A stretch of DNA of 64,000 nt from Dysgonomonas sp900556485 (GTDB taxonomy: Bacteria; Bacteroidota; Bacteroidia; Bacteroidales; Dysgonomonadaceae), in the NCBI GenBank assembly GCA_032477155.1, contig JAWDXK010000014.1, forward strand, positions 41,567 through 105,566, given 5' to 3'. The notes under the pieces were generated by a model. It made no database searches. It saw nothing but the letters and a program-made list of their open reading frames with translations, and was not told the origin of the DNA. This document shows, in pieces, positions 52,652 to 60,840 of this stretch (its first letter is position 1; each line of letters begins with the position of its first letter). A program made the position numbers and the translations under genes.

Positions 52652-53728
52652 TTATGGGGATCGTTTTATAATTCCTTTCAGTATATGAGGAGTACGTATA
52701 CCCGGTTTTATTTCCCCACTACTGATATAGAATCCATTTTTAGTCGCTACCAATTTAGTTGTCACGGGTATAGAATAAGGGCATATCGTCAATGGCTCTA
52801 AATTGTTTGTTTTTACATTATATATACTAAGATTATTACTAAATCCACAGTGATCGGGTGCCGTAGGCAAAATTTTATCAACTCCTCCTACAAAAATTAT
52901 ATTATCGTCTCCCTCAGCAATCGCTGTTCCTGCCATTACAGGAAATTCACCATTCAGTTTTTCCCATTTATTATTCTTATAATCAAAAGAATAGCCATCA
53001 GTCAACATAACCATTTCTTCGTCAGGACCATAGTTACGTCCACTAAACAAAAAAATCTTTCCTGCCTGAGCTATAGCTACAGCATATCCTCGTGCTTCTC
53101 CCGGCCATTCTGGTAATATAATCCATCCTCTTGTTATATCATTCAAGTCTAACACAAGAAAATGCTTGGTAGCTTTCTCCTTTATTGCAGATTCTTGTCC
53201 TCCTGCGATGTATATTTTATTATCAAGTAAGGCTACGGACATATTTGCTAACGGAATAGGCAACACAGGATATTTATCCTTAACTATCATAAGAGAACCA
53301 TCCACTTCTTTTATCAAAAATACATCCGAAAAACAGCTCTCGGCATCACATCCTCCAATACATAATACTCCATCCTCCATTTGTACCGATGCACCATAAG
53401 CTAAGGGTTTATCTAAAAAATCGTTATAAACATTCCACACCCCACTCAATGTATCGAAACTATAAAGCGTATTCCACCATGTCTTTTTACCTCCTGTCCA
53501 AGGATAGCCTACCGGAAAATTTGCTCCTCCAGTTATAATAAGCTTATTGTTTACAAAACCGGAAAAAACTCCAGCTAATCCGACATTATTTTCCATTCCT
53601 TTACATGGAGGTAGCATTAGACTATTATCCCAACTTATAGTCAGATGATCCGGAGTTTTATATTTTGAATTAGTGCAAGACATAGATAATAGTATCATTA
53701 AGGTTAATAATCGAACATTTTTTTTCAT
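52652..53728 (-). CDS. nanM: NanM-like cyclically permuted mutarotase, lipoprotein form
   Basis: 358 residues, lipoprotein signal ending S-M-S-C (Cys18). Kelch propeller repeats: L-A-G-V-F-S-G-F, L-I-I-T-G-G-A-N-F-P, L-C-I-G-G-C-D-A, I-Y-I-A-G-G-Q, I-F-L-F-S-G-R, I-I-F-V-G-G-V. The N-terminal match to the G-G-A-N-F-P-x-G-Y-P-W-x-G-G-K pattern is typical of N-acetylneuraminate epimerase. It converts released alpha-sialic acid to the beta anomer. It lies six bases after the regulator gene. The second mutarotase at 37436-38500 has a cleavable signal instead, so the locus places mutarotases at two sites. Confidence 0.9.
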   Translation of the reverse strand: MKKNVRLLTLMILLSMSCTNSKYKTPDHLTISWDNSLMLPPCKGMENNVGLAGVFSGFVNNKLIITGGANFPVGYPWTGGKKTWWNTLYSFDTLSGVWNVYNDFLDKPLAYGASVQMEDGVLCIGGCDAESCFSDVFLIKEVDGSLMIVKDKYPVLPIPLANMSVALLDNKIYIAGGQESAIKEKATKHFLVLDLNDITRGWIILPEWPGEARGYAVAIAQAGKIFLFSGRNYGPDEEMVMLTDGYSFDYKNNKWEKLNGEFPVMAGTAIAEGDDNIIFVGGVDKILPTAPDHCGFSNNLSIYNVKTNNLEPLTICPYSIPVTTKLVATKNGFYISSGEIKPGIRTPHILKGIIKRSP

Positions 53729-53734
53729 GTAAGG

Positions 53735-54472
53735 CTAAATATCTACCAACGAAAGATCTTCTTTTTTGTTCTTCATCTTAGACATGAATATTTTATAAAC
53801 TTCGAAATGCCCTTCAATAGCTTTCCTATATCCCAATTCGTCCCTATTTTTTATATATTCAAATAGATCGGCATGTGTAACCAGTGTATTATTTTTACTC
53901 ATTTCTATATTTATAGGCTCTAAATAGTCTTTAAACTTAGCTTTCACAAATGTCAGGACAGGATGTATAATTTCCTGGAATTGCAGGATAGTCTGATTCC
54001 CTGTTATTTCGTACAATTTGGTATGAAAGGTGAATTCGCTGATCGGAGCATATTCATTATTTCCCAAAACAATACCCATTTGAACGATCTGATCCAATTC
54101 AGCAATATCAGCAGAAGTGATATGACGAAATACATCACTTGATATTCCTATCTCTAGCGCAATTCTGAAACCTAATATATCGAATAACGCATCTTCTCCT
54201 AATATACGAGGGTCTACCACACGCTTCATACCACCTAGTATAGAAGGCTCGGTCAATATCATCCCTCTCCGTGGACGGGTATGTATCAGTCCCATCATTT
54301 TAAGACGGCTTAGAGCCTCTCGAAGTACACTACGGGCAACACCCAATGCTAATGCCAGGTTATTTTCATTAGGTATTGAATCGCCACATTTTAAATCTTT
54401 TTCTTTAAAATATGTGAGCAATTTGTCTTCTACCTGATCTACCAGAGTATTCTGATTTAGTTGTAATTTCAT
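53735..54472 (-). CDS. GntR-family (FadR/FCD subfamily) transcriptional regulator of the sialic acid locus
   Basis: 245 residues. A winged helix at about 10-75 includes N-N-L-A-L-A-L-G-V-A-R-S-V-L-R-E-A-L-S-R-L and G-L-I-H-T-R-P-R-R-G; the rest is an all-helical FCD ligand-binding domain (R-I-A-L-E-I-G-I; H-x-x-L-Y-E-I-T-G-N; H-A-D-L-F-E; G-H-F-E). FCD members often respond to sugar acids, and E. coli NanR of the same group responds to sialic acid. It is the first gene of the locus, and a 15-bp perfect palindrome of the GntR type lies 20 bases upstream. A repressor role for sialic acid genes is the best inference. Confidence 0.9.
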   Translation of the reverse strand: MKLQLNQNTLVDQVEDKLLTYFKEKDLKCGDSIPNENNLALALGVARSVLREALSRLKMMGLIHTRPRRGMILTEPSILGGMKRVVDPRILGEDALFDILGFRIALEIGISSDVFRHITSADIAELDQIVQMGIVLGNNEYAPISEFTFHTKLYEITGNQTILQFQEIIHPVLTFVKAKFKDYLEPINIEMSKNNTLVTHADLFEYIKNRDELGYRKAIEGHFEVYKIFMSKMKNKKEDLSLVDI

Positions 54473-54475
54473 ATT

Positions 54476-54489
54476 AGATTTAATTAGTC
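54476..54489 (-). promoter_or_regulatory. nan-locus element, diverged regulator copy
   Basis: Carries GATTTAATTAGTC, matching the core TTTAATTAG of the exact copies but differing in the flanks. It lies four bases before the regulator ATG. Confidence 0.45.
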
Positions 54490-54491
54490 TT

Positions 54492-54506
54492 ATTTGTCTG
54501 ACAAAT
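54492..54506. promoter_or_regulatory. Perfect 15-bp palindrome, candidate GntR/FCD operator
   Basis: ATTTGTC-T-GACAAAT. The core TTGTCTGACAA fits the TnGTnnnACnA pattern of FCD-type GntR operators. It sits 20 bases upstream of the GntR-family gene, as autoregulatory sites do. It has no second exact copy in the locus. Confidence 0.55.
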
Positions 54507-54636
54507 CATATCAATACAATTATATAACTAATTTTATAAACCTCAAAGAAAAATTAAGAAAAAATACACATACATGTTTTATAACATAAAATATTGACAT
54601 TTATCTTATTTTTTAATATTTATAAGAGTAAAGAAA

Positions 54637-54665
54637 AGCAATCATAGCCTTATGATTGCTTTTTG
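54637..54665. terminator. Bidirectional hairpin terminator
   Basis: AGCAATCATA and TATGATTGCT pair around GCCT; TTTTTG follows on the plus strand and TTTTCTTT on the minus strand. No plus-strand gene ends here, so it may be a second stop for the secreted-protein operon reading minus. Confidence 0.7.
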
Positions 54666-54753
54666 TTCCTATTCAATAGATATTCATCTATAGATGACAA
54701 CAACAACGAAAATTCATTGAAATATTAATTTAAGCATAAAGTATCCCATATAA

Positions 54754-54788
54754 AAGAGCAGAGCTAAATAAAATTTAGCTCTGCTCTT
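54754..54788 (-). terminator. Terminator after the secreted-protein cluster
   Basis: A perfect 16-bp stem (AAGAGCAGAGCTAAAT with ATTTAGCTCTGCTCTT) and a three-base loop, ending TTTTATA on the minus strand, 40 bases after the stop at 54828. Confidence 0.85.
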
Positions 54789-54827
54789 TCCAATTTTCCA
54801 ATATTACTCTAAACCTATATCAATACA

Positions 54828-56471
54828 TTATTTAACAATGACATTAACATAGCATGTTTTACCATTAATATTCACTGGCACCTTAATTGTACCTGTTTTT
54901 GTAGGACAACCTTTAATGTATACTTTAATTGTACCTGAAGATGTTTCTCTTGCTGTTTGTTTAGGCACATAAGCATATACTCCATCTACCTTTGGACTAG
55001 TCCAGCATGCAATAGTCTGATTTCCACATGATAGCGAATAATTCATACAAACATATTTGCATAACAATACTTTTCTACAATAGGCTGTTAATGAAGGAGT
55101 TTTATCACAGTTAAGTACAATTTCTCCTGATGTTACTACATTCACTGATATATAACATGTTTTACCATCAATTACAACAGGAATTTTTACCAAACCTGCT
55201 TTTGTTGGTTTACCCTTTATATATACCTGTATTCTGCCAGAAGGGGATTTTATTGTTTGTGCCGGAACTTCCGCATACAGACCATTCATAACATTGCTAG
55301 TCCATCGAGGAATATATTTTGTTCCTGATGTTAATGTATAATTTATTCCTGTAAGTTCAGTAACACTAACGACTGAACAGCAAACAGTCTTACGACATAC
55401 AGTCAATAATTCATCACTACAAATCAAATCAAAAATATTCTCTCCCGGCTTCACTTGTACACTGAATGAACAGAAATTAGGGATATTAAATGTAGCTGTA
55501 CCCGAACTTGTTGGCTTACCTGTAATACGTCCTGTTATTTTACCTGTAGGAGTTATTATATTTTGAGAGTTAAGGTTTAGTACAAGTCCATTGACCCCTT
55601 CGCTATGAATATTAGTTATTGCATCAAATACATAAGATGTACAACCAGATAATGTATAGTCAATAGATACATCAGATAAAGCTTCTACATTTTGAGAAAA
55701 ATTACTTGGAGTAATTAAAGGATTACAACAGTTCAAAGTAAATACACAGACAGGCTCACTAACCTTAATAATCCATGCACAACCAGATTCAATATTCAAT
55801 ATTTGATCAAGCTGAACTTCGTATGTACCAGGAGCCACATCAGAACCAACAAATACTGTTACCGGTATTTTATGCACACCTGTTGTAAATGCCATAGGAT
55901 TTCCCGAATATTCAACTCTGATTTTACCATCAGCAGCTAATCCCAGCACTTTACCCGGAGTCAGAGCAATAGGATTTCCTGTTATAGCGAGACTTACAAC
56001 ATCAGTATATTTATTAGAAAATCCAGGTGTAGCTATCACATCTGTTGTAGGACAAGAGAATTTACCATCCATATCAGGTTTTGGACGAACTTCTATTTCG
56101 TAATCGTAAGGCACGCCTTCTTCTATTACTGTAAGCACTATACCATATCCTCCTGTTGCTGTTGGACTAGCTTTTAGGTCTATCGAACAAAAACCTTTAG
56201 GTCCATAAGCATAATCAGCCTGATAGTCTCCATTATTAACACTAATAGATATACCTGAAGGAATTGACTCTAACTGCCATGTATCGCTAGCTGACAAATA
56301 GAATGTATATGTGCCGCCAGCATACATAGTACCGATTTTTTTTGCTGCTCCTCCCGGAGTCTGCTCTATATATTCAAAATCCTGATTAAATACAATTATT
56401 CCTGCTTGAACAGATTCTACCCCTACAAAAGTAAGTAAGCTAAATAGTAGTAGGGTAAATATATTTTTCAT
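54828..56471 (-). CDS. Secreted Cys-rich repeat protein, unknown family
   Basis: 547 residues with signal peptide (ending V-Q-A-G). From about 248 to the end are three related modules of about 100 residues (248-345, 346-447, 450-547), each with Cys pairs near its start, a T-x-S-G-x-I-x-V-Y-I-K-G-K-P-T-K-x-G core and an I-N-G-K-T-C-Y-V-x-V close; a fourth, weaker unit with G-K-I-R-V lies at about 140-240. The modules look like immunoglobulin-like beta domains with one or two disulfides. The chain ends cleanly on a module strand. I do not recognise the family. It is the last gene of a three-gene cluster of secreted proteins behind an AraC regulator. Confidence 0.75.
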   Translation of the reverse strand: MKNIFTLLLFSLLTFVGVESVQAGIIVFNQDFEYIEQTPGGAAKKIGTMYAGGTYTFYLSASDTWQLESIPSGISISVNNGDYQADYAYGPKGFCSIDLKASPTATGGYGIVLTVIEEGVPYDYEIEVRPKPDMDGKFSCPTTDVIATPGFSNKYTDVVSLAITGNPIALTPGKVLGLAADGKIRVEYSGNPMAFTTGVHKIPVTVFVGSDVAPGTYEVQLDQILNIESGCAWIIKVSEPVCVFTLNCCNPLITPSNFSQNVEALSDVSIDYTLSGCTSYVFDAITNIHSEGVNGLVLNLNSQNIITPTGKITGRITGKPTSSGTATFNIPNFCSFSVQVKPGENIFDLICSDELLTVCRKTVCCSVVSVTELTGINYTLTSGTKYIPRWTSNVMNGLYAEVPAQTIKSPSGRIQVYIKGKPTKAGLVKIPVVIDGKTCYISVNVVTSGEIVLNCDKTPSLTAYCRKVLLCKYVCMNYSLSCGNQTIACWTSPKVDGVYAYVPKQTARETSSGTIKVYIKGCPTKTGTIKVPVNINGKTCYVNVIVK

Positions 56472-56566
56472 ATGTAAATATTTTATTATTAATTATTTAT
56501 TGCAGCAATTAAGTTTAAAATAGCCAAATTGCTCCATTTGATGTAAAGATTTATTACTGTGAAAGG

Positions 56567-57118
56567 TTATCTTATATCATATTTTACAACAGCATTCCCT
56601 TTGCAAGAATATGTAAATATATCATTACCCGCTTTGATATCTAGATAATTCCCATCAACCGGAATAATCGCTAGTGATTTAATTTTAACAGGTCCATTCG
56701 TGCTTTTCAACCGATTTCTATATTTCAAAGGCTTTTCTTCCAATTCTAATTTTCCACCCTCGAACGTAAATGGAATATTAGTCATTACATAGTTTGATTC
56801 CTCTCCCATTGGATCAAGATATTCAATTGACGCTACATAGCCTACTGAAGATGGAGAAAAGCTAATATCAGTAACCGAACATTTTGACATGTCATCACCA
56901 TAGATATCAGTTAATACTTTTGTTGTTGAAGCTACGAAAGCTTCATCATCAACAAACACTATATCTCCACTAGGAGCTACATATTTTGATGATATATTTT
57001 CGGGTATGGAGTTTACTCCCTCTCCCGGACTGTAAGTATCCTGGCTACATCCTGTAAAACAGATGAAGAGGCTTACAGTTAAACTGAAAAAGAATGCGGA
57101 AAAAATTTTCGTCTTCAT
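56567..57118 (-). CDS. Small lipoprotein of the secreted cluster, unknown function
   Basis: 183 residues. Signal ends F-T-G-C (Cys24), followed by S-Q-D-T-Y-S-P-G-E-G. The mature part has no recognised domain; it contains a G-D-I-V-F-V-D-D-E-A-F segment and is rich in Val, Ile and Lys with a beta-like pattern. It lies 44 bases after the 599-residue protein gene and 95 bases before the Cys-rich protein gene, in the same orientation. It is probably part of the same cell-surface assembly, which is inference from position. Confidence 0.65.
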   Translation of the reverse strand: MKTKIFSAFFFSLTVSLFICFTGCSQDTYSPGEGVNSIPENISSKYVAPSGDIVFVDDEAFVASTTKVLTDIYGDDMSKCSVTDISFSPSSVGYVASIEYLDPMGEESNYVMTNIPFTFEGGKLELEEKPLKYRNRLKSTNGPVKIKSLAIIPVDGNYLDIKAGNDIFTYSCKGNAVVKYDIR

Positions 57119-57162
57119 AATTTGTAAATGTGAATAGTTTGAAATAATTATATTGTTTTTAT

Positions 57163-58962
57163 TTAAGGATTGGCTTTATTATATAGTTGAATAGTAAGTA
57201 CCACACGACCAGCTGTACTAGTAGTTATTAGTTTAGAATCCATCAGATATATTGTAATCTGAACATATCCTTCATCCGGAATAACAGTACTTTGGTTAAA
57301 CTTAAGAGTTACCGTCCTTTCACGTGGATTTCCGTAAGCATCCTCTTCCGGTCCAAATGCCATAGCACCAGTTGTTGCCAGATTAGTAGCAGAAACAAGA
57401 TATGTTTCATCAATAGATCCACTCTTACTATATGCTTTTGCATACAACTGAGTACATTTCCATTTAGCATTAGAGTTTATCTTAAACTTAAATTCATTAT
57501 TGTGTTGTGTAGGATTAAAGTTATAAACCTTGATATGTCCATCATCTGAGGATTGGGAATACGGAATACCATTCATATCCAATATTTGGGTTCCATAATG
57601 AATCTGCCTTATATCAAAGTTTGCAGTTATACCCTCCGAATGTACTAAATGAATCTTCTTACTTAATGTGTGAGGTTCATCTATTAAGAATTCTTTGCTT
57701 CCACCGCCTTTTGTAAACAGAGGAGCTTCGTCCATTGGATACATCTTTATGAAATCGTGCCATACAGGATTGGTTCCAACCTGAGCTTCTGCAGAACTAT
57801 ATGTAATATATCCACAAGAATTCGGGGATCCATTTGATGGTAAATCTTGTCCATCTTTTATCAAATCAAATTTAGGCTGAGTGTTCACATCCGTAGTATT
57901 CATAACTTTCACCGTAGCTGAAGATGGAGACCAATTGACTGTAAACGGCCAAAATCTATTATCATCTTTCACCATTCCGGACCTTGATGGAGCTGGAAGT
58001 TTCGATTCAAATGGTATATCTTTTATGCCCCATGGGCGCACTAAAAATTGACTTGTAATAAATGCATCAATATTTCCGATCGGATAACCACCAAAATTAC
58101 CACCAGCGTCTACTACTGCCTGATAACCTAAACTCAGACCATCTAGTCCACTAGTAAATATTATTGCAGATGGAGTAGTTATCATACTGTTCTCCGTTAC
58201 ATTAACAACACTGTATGGACAACCTTCTATTCGTGCATTTCCTGCTATAATTTTCGAAGACAAATCAATTGGTATTGTTACCGTTTTAGCAGTAGTACTA
58301 ATCGGTCCTGTTATCACAACATTAATATCTACCGGCGAATTATCCTGAGTTACTTCATAATAATCAACATCACCCCCACCCAAATTTGTCTTTTGAGCGG
58401 TGATAACATATCCGTCTTTTTGTCCTAAAATATCTCCATTATTAATTCTGATAACAGTATTATCATAAGCAGATAAACGGAATGAACCTAATCTATTAAG
58501 AGGAAGACAAGTACCTATAGTTATTTCAGAAATATTATTTTCGCAATCGACTTTTCCTCCATATGTAAATCTGCAGGCTTCCCATAAGCGTACCCATTTC
58601 AATCCATCCCATACATATGGGCCCACACATAGCAACTTATCCTCGTCGGTTTCTATTGCTGTATTATCAAATAAATTATAGACAAAAAGCCCTGTATGAT
58701 AATCACTTTCTTGTGTAAAGTCTGTAGTTGCTCCAATTTTTGCATCCCATACTCCCACCAAATTTACCCTTGGAAGCATCATTCCTCTAGTCGAATTAGC
58801 ACTACCATCATTTATATTCTCTATTTCTTTCAATTGCAACAAGGCCCCTTCTACAGGTGCCTCATTCAACCCAATAGTAACTTGAGCTTGTATATTTATT
58901 ACGAGAAATAAAAAGAATAGATGTAAAAATACTTTTAACGACTTAAACGTTGAATATTTCAT
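57163..58962 (-). CDS. Large secreted beta-rich protein, unknown family
   Basis: 599 residues with signal peptide (ending I-N-I-Q-A-Q). The mature start V-T-I-G-x-N-E-A-P-V-x-G-A-L-L-Q-L-K-E is a pattern met at the head of many secreted Bacteroidota surface proteins. Then come a W-D-G-L-K-W-V segment near 125, a Cys-containing region (about 130-170) and long beta-rich stretches up to the C-terminus (L-T-I-Q-L-Y-N). There is no type IX tail. Function is unknown. It is the first gene of the cluster, with a leader of up to 350 bases that includes a 24-bp palindrome. Confidence 0.75.
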   Translation of the reverse strand: MKYSTFKSLKVFLHLFFLFLVINIQAQVTIGLNEAPVEGALLQLKEIENINDGSANSTRGMMLPRVNLVGVWDAKIGATTDFTQESDYHTGLFVYNLFDNTAIETDEDKLLCVGPYVWDGLKWVRLWEACRFTYGGKVDCENNISEITIGTCLPLNRLGSFRLSAYDNTVIRINNGDILGQKDGYVITAQKTNLGGGDVDYYEVTQDNSPVDINVVITGPISTTAKTVTIPIDLSSKIIAGNARIEGCPYSVVNVTENSMITTPSAIIFTSGLDGLSLGYQAVVDAGGNFGGYPIGNIDAFITSQFLVRPWGIKDIPFESKLPAPSRSGMVKDDNRFWPFTVNWSPSSATVKVMNTTDVNTQPKFDLIKDGQDLPSNGSPNSCGYITYSSAEAQVGTNPVWHDFIKMYPMDEAPLFTKGGGSKEFLIDEPHTLSKKIHLVHSEGITANFDIRQIHYGTQILDMNGIPYSQSSDDGHIKVYNFNPTQHNNEFKFKINSNAKWKCTQLYAKAYSKSGSIDETYLVSATNLATTGAMAFGPEEDAYGNPRERTVTLKFNQSTVIPDEGYVQITIYLMDSKLITTSTAGRVVLTIQLYNKANP

Positions 58963-59152
58963 AGTCTTATTATGTATAGTATATGTTTGTAAATTGTCTT
59001 CTTCCCCAAGGTTGCATGCATCCTTTCAATTCCATCCAATAATCATTAACACTTAGACTAACAAGCTATTCCCATGTTAGTCATTATTCGCGTAGTTCTG
59101 TTTTGTATAAACCTTTTGGTTGTTATGTCTGAACTATCAGAAATACTAAACT

Positions 59153-59176
59153 AATTTATCTATATATAGATAAATT
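59153..59176. promoter_or_regulatory. 24-bp perfect palindrome upstream of the secreted cluster
   Basis: Arms AATTTATCTATA and TATAGATAAATT meet without a spacer. Made only of A/T plus one C/G pair, it could be an operator or a cruciform; it lies about 190 bases upstream of the 599-residue protein's ATG. Confidence 0.5.
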
Positions 59177-59325
59177 TGCCTGAATTTTGTTTTGTAGAAT
59201 TGCCACATTAGTTTGATGTTTGCCTTCTCTATTTTTATGTCTTCTTTTATAAAGTTTTGCCTTTACAAGCAAGCTCTATATTAGTCTTCATTAATAGTTT
59301 TTATATTGTATTAATAAAGATAAGA

Positions 59326-59333
59326 CAAAAGTA
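59326..59333 (-). promoter_or_regulatory. Possible -7 element of the secreted cluster
   Basis: Minus-strand TACTTTTG fits TAnnTTTG. It would give a leader of about 355 bases, with the 24-bp palindrome inside it. Confidence 0.3.
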
Positions 59334-59397
59334 GTCTATAGTTTTAGGTTAATTATTATAAAAAACCTCCATAAACTTTACAGATTCCTCCTATTTT

Positions 59398-60276
59398 CTA
59401 TTTGATATTTTTTTGAGGATTTCTTATTTCTCCCGGAGTTTGACCAAAATGTAGTTTACAGTAATTATTAAAATGGGAAAGGGAAGAGAACCCATTTTCA
59501 AAGCATATATTTTTGAAAGATATTTCTCCTAACTTTATTTCATGGTAAATATTTAACGCTCTTTGTTGTCTCATCCATATTCCGGCCGGGACATTAAAAA
59601 CCCGTTTAAACTTTTTCTCAAAGCCCGAAATACTATAATTTGTAAGATCAGCCAACTCCTTAACATTCTTAACATTCCTATAATTATTAATAATAATATT
59701 CGAGAATTCCTGATCAAAATACATCATTGGCTTAAAAAAGCGACATAATTCTTCTTTTGGGTAATAAGCTAAAAAAAGAAAGAATAATTCCTGCAGTTTT
59801 AATTCGAAAAAAAGCGAAGACTTAATTCCATCATTAATGCGTGCATTTAGGTTATCTACATATGTCCACATACAATTATTCATAGTTAAATAATACACTG
59901 GAGACAATTGCTCGTTATCGAGTTCAGAAAACGATTCTCCTATCATTAATTTTAACAATTGTTTATAAGAGAAACATTCATTAAAATTAGAATTATATTG
60001 CAAGCGAAATATTGTAAAAGATGAGTCTTCGACAATACGACAACGTATCTTACAACTAGATGTAAATAACAGTAATTGTCCTTTAGTTACATTCCTGTTA
60101 ACTATTTTCCCATATGATAAAAATAAATGCCCTTCGACAACAAATACCAATTCATTATTAAATACTTCCAAATCAAACTGATATCCTTTCGGAAGTTCTA
60201 TTACCTCTATTATCGGCTTTTCTCCATCAAGATAGTCCCTGGAAATAGGATAGTCCTGAATCTGTAAATGACCCAT
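59398..60276 (-). CDS. AraC-family transcriptional regulator
   Basis: 292 residues from the ATG at 60276; the frame can be extended to a TTG at 60339, but the ATG is a better start. The N-terminal half (about 1-150) is a cupin-like sensor (L-P-K-G-Y-Q-F-D; F-V-V-E-G-H-L-F-L-S-Y-G-K). The C-terminal AraC helix-turn-helix pair (about 205-290) includes V-K-E-L-A-D-L-T-N-Y-S-I-S-G-F-E-K-K-F-K-R-V-F and F-E-N-G-F-S-S-L-S-H-F-N-N-Y-C-K-L-H-F-G-Q-T-P-G. It has no transmembrane kinase part. It stands alone before the secreted-protein cluster and probably controls it. Confidence 0.88.
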   Translation of the reverse strand: MGHLQIQDYPISRDYLDGEKPIIEVIELPKGYQFDLEVFNNELVFVVEGHLFLSYGKIVNRNVTKGQLLLFTSSCKIRCRIVEDSSFTIFRLQYNSNFNECFSYKQLLKLMIGESFSELDNEQLSPVYYLTMNNCMWTYVDNLNARINDGIKSSLFFELKLQELFFLFLAYYPKEELCRFFKPMMYFDQEFSNIIINNYRNVKNVKELADLTNYSISGFEKKFKRVFNVPAGIWMRQQRALNIYHEIKLGEISFKNICFENGFSSLSHFNNYCKLHFGQTPGEIRNPQKNIK

Positions 60277-60536
60277 AGTTAGTTTTGTTTGTGAGTTTTG
60301 TTCAAATAAAATGTCTTTTCTATAGCCCCTGAATATCAAATTTATCCAAGGCTAAATATCCTTTTTATAAAAAGGTAATTATATAAAAATGAGCAGCTTG
60401 CATGAAGCCTTATATATTTCTTTCTCTTATTATTGTGTATAACAGTGTAGTAGTAGCTTTAATTTTGTTTTTGTTTAATATAAAATGAGTAATTTTTTAA
60501 TAGTTAATTTAAGAGTTTAATACTTGTCTTCGTCAG

Positions 60537-60544
60537 CAAAGATA
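60537..60544 (-). promoter_or_regulatory. -7 promoter element for the AraC gene
   Basis: Minus-strand TATCTTTG is an exact TAnnTTTG match. A TTTG lies 14 bases upstream of it, closer than the usual 19. Confidence 0.4.
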
Positions 60545-60691
60545 ACAACTTCTATTAACAAAAAAATACAACATTAATTTTTGTATACACTTATCCATTA
60601 TATATCAATATTTTAACATTAAAAAACAAAAGTATCTTATATTCATTCCCTTTCCAATACAATATATATAATAAAGAAAACAAAATAAGTT

Positions 60692-60722
60692 TTTGTGAAA
60701 TTGAAAAAGATTATTATCTTTG
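60692..60722 (+). promoter_or_regulatory. Consensus Bacteroidota promoter for tRNA-Asn copy 2
   Basis: TTTG (60692-60695), 19 bases, TATCTTTG (60715-60722): both elements and the spacing agree with the sigma-ABfr consensus. The tRNA begins 45 bases downstream. Confidence 0.85.
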
Positions 60723-60766
60723 CAGACGTAAAATGGAAAGCATAATAAAATTTGCTTAGTCTACAT

Positions 60767-60840
60767 TCTTCCTTAGCTCAGTCGGTTAGAGCATCTGACT
60801 GTTAATCAGAGGGTCCTTGGTTCAAGTCCAAGAGGAAGAG
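60767..60840 (+). tRNA. tRNA-Asn (anticodon GTT), copy 2
   Basis: Identical over 74 bases to the copy at 35533-35606, including four bases before it (ACAT) and GC after it. Full cloverleaf with anticodon GTT; CCA is not encoded. It has a different, stronger promoter and a different terminator from copy 1, so the two are separate transcription units. Confidence 0.97.

Larger units (their letters stand above)
54473..54827. other. Intergenic region between secreted-protein cluster and sialic acid regulator
   Basis: 355 bases holding the regulator's element (54476-54489), the 15-bp palindrome (54492-54506), an AT-rich stretch (54510-54630) with the probable promoter but no clear TAnnTTTG, and two strong hairpins (54637-54665 and 54754-54788). 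No gene is seen. Confidence 0.5.
58963..59397. other. Long leader region of the secreted-protein cluster
   Basis: 435 AT-rich bases between the AraC gene and the 599-residue protein gene. It contains a 24-bp perfect palindrome (59153-59176) and a minus-strand TACTTTTG (59326-59333). I see no gene. It may hold binding sites for the adjacent AraC protein. Confidence 0.5.
60277..60766. other. AT-rich intergenic region between AraC gene and tRNA-Asn
   Basis: 490 bases, very rich in A and T. A minus-strand TATCTTTG (60537-60544) may start the AraC transcript with a leader of about 250 bases; the strong tRNA promoter (60692-60722) points the other way. No gene seen. Confidence 0.45.

Noticed and set aside
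59398..60339. Start of the AraC gene at the TTG at 60339
   Set aside because: The ATG at 60276 opens the recognisable sensor domain; the extra 21 residues have no pattern.
35533..60840. Classic integrase-mediated island at tRNA-Asn
   Set aside because: Both tRNAs are complete with their own promoters and terminators and no integrase is visible, so I keep the repeats as a finding but not as an attachment-site call.
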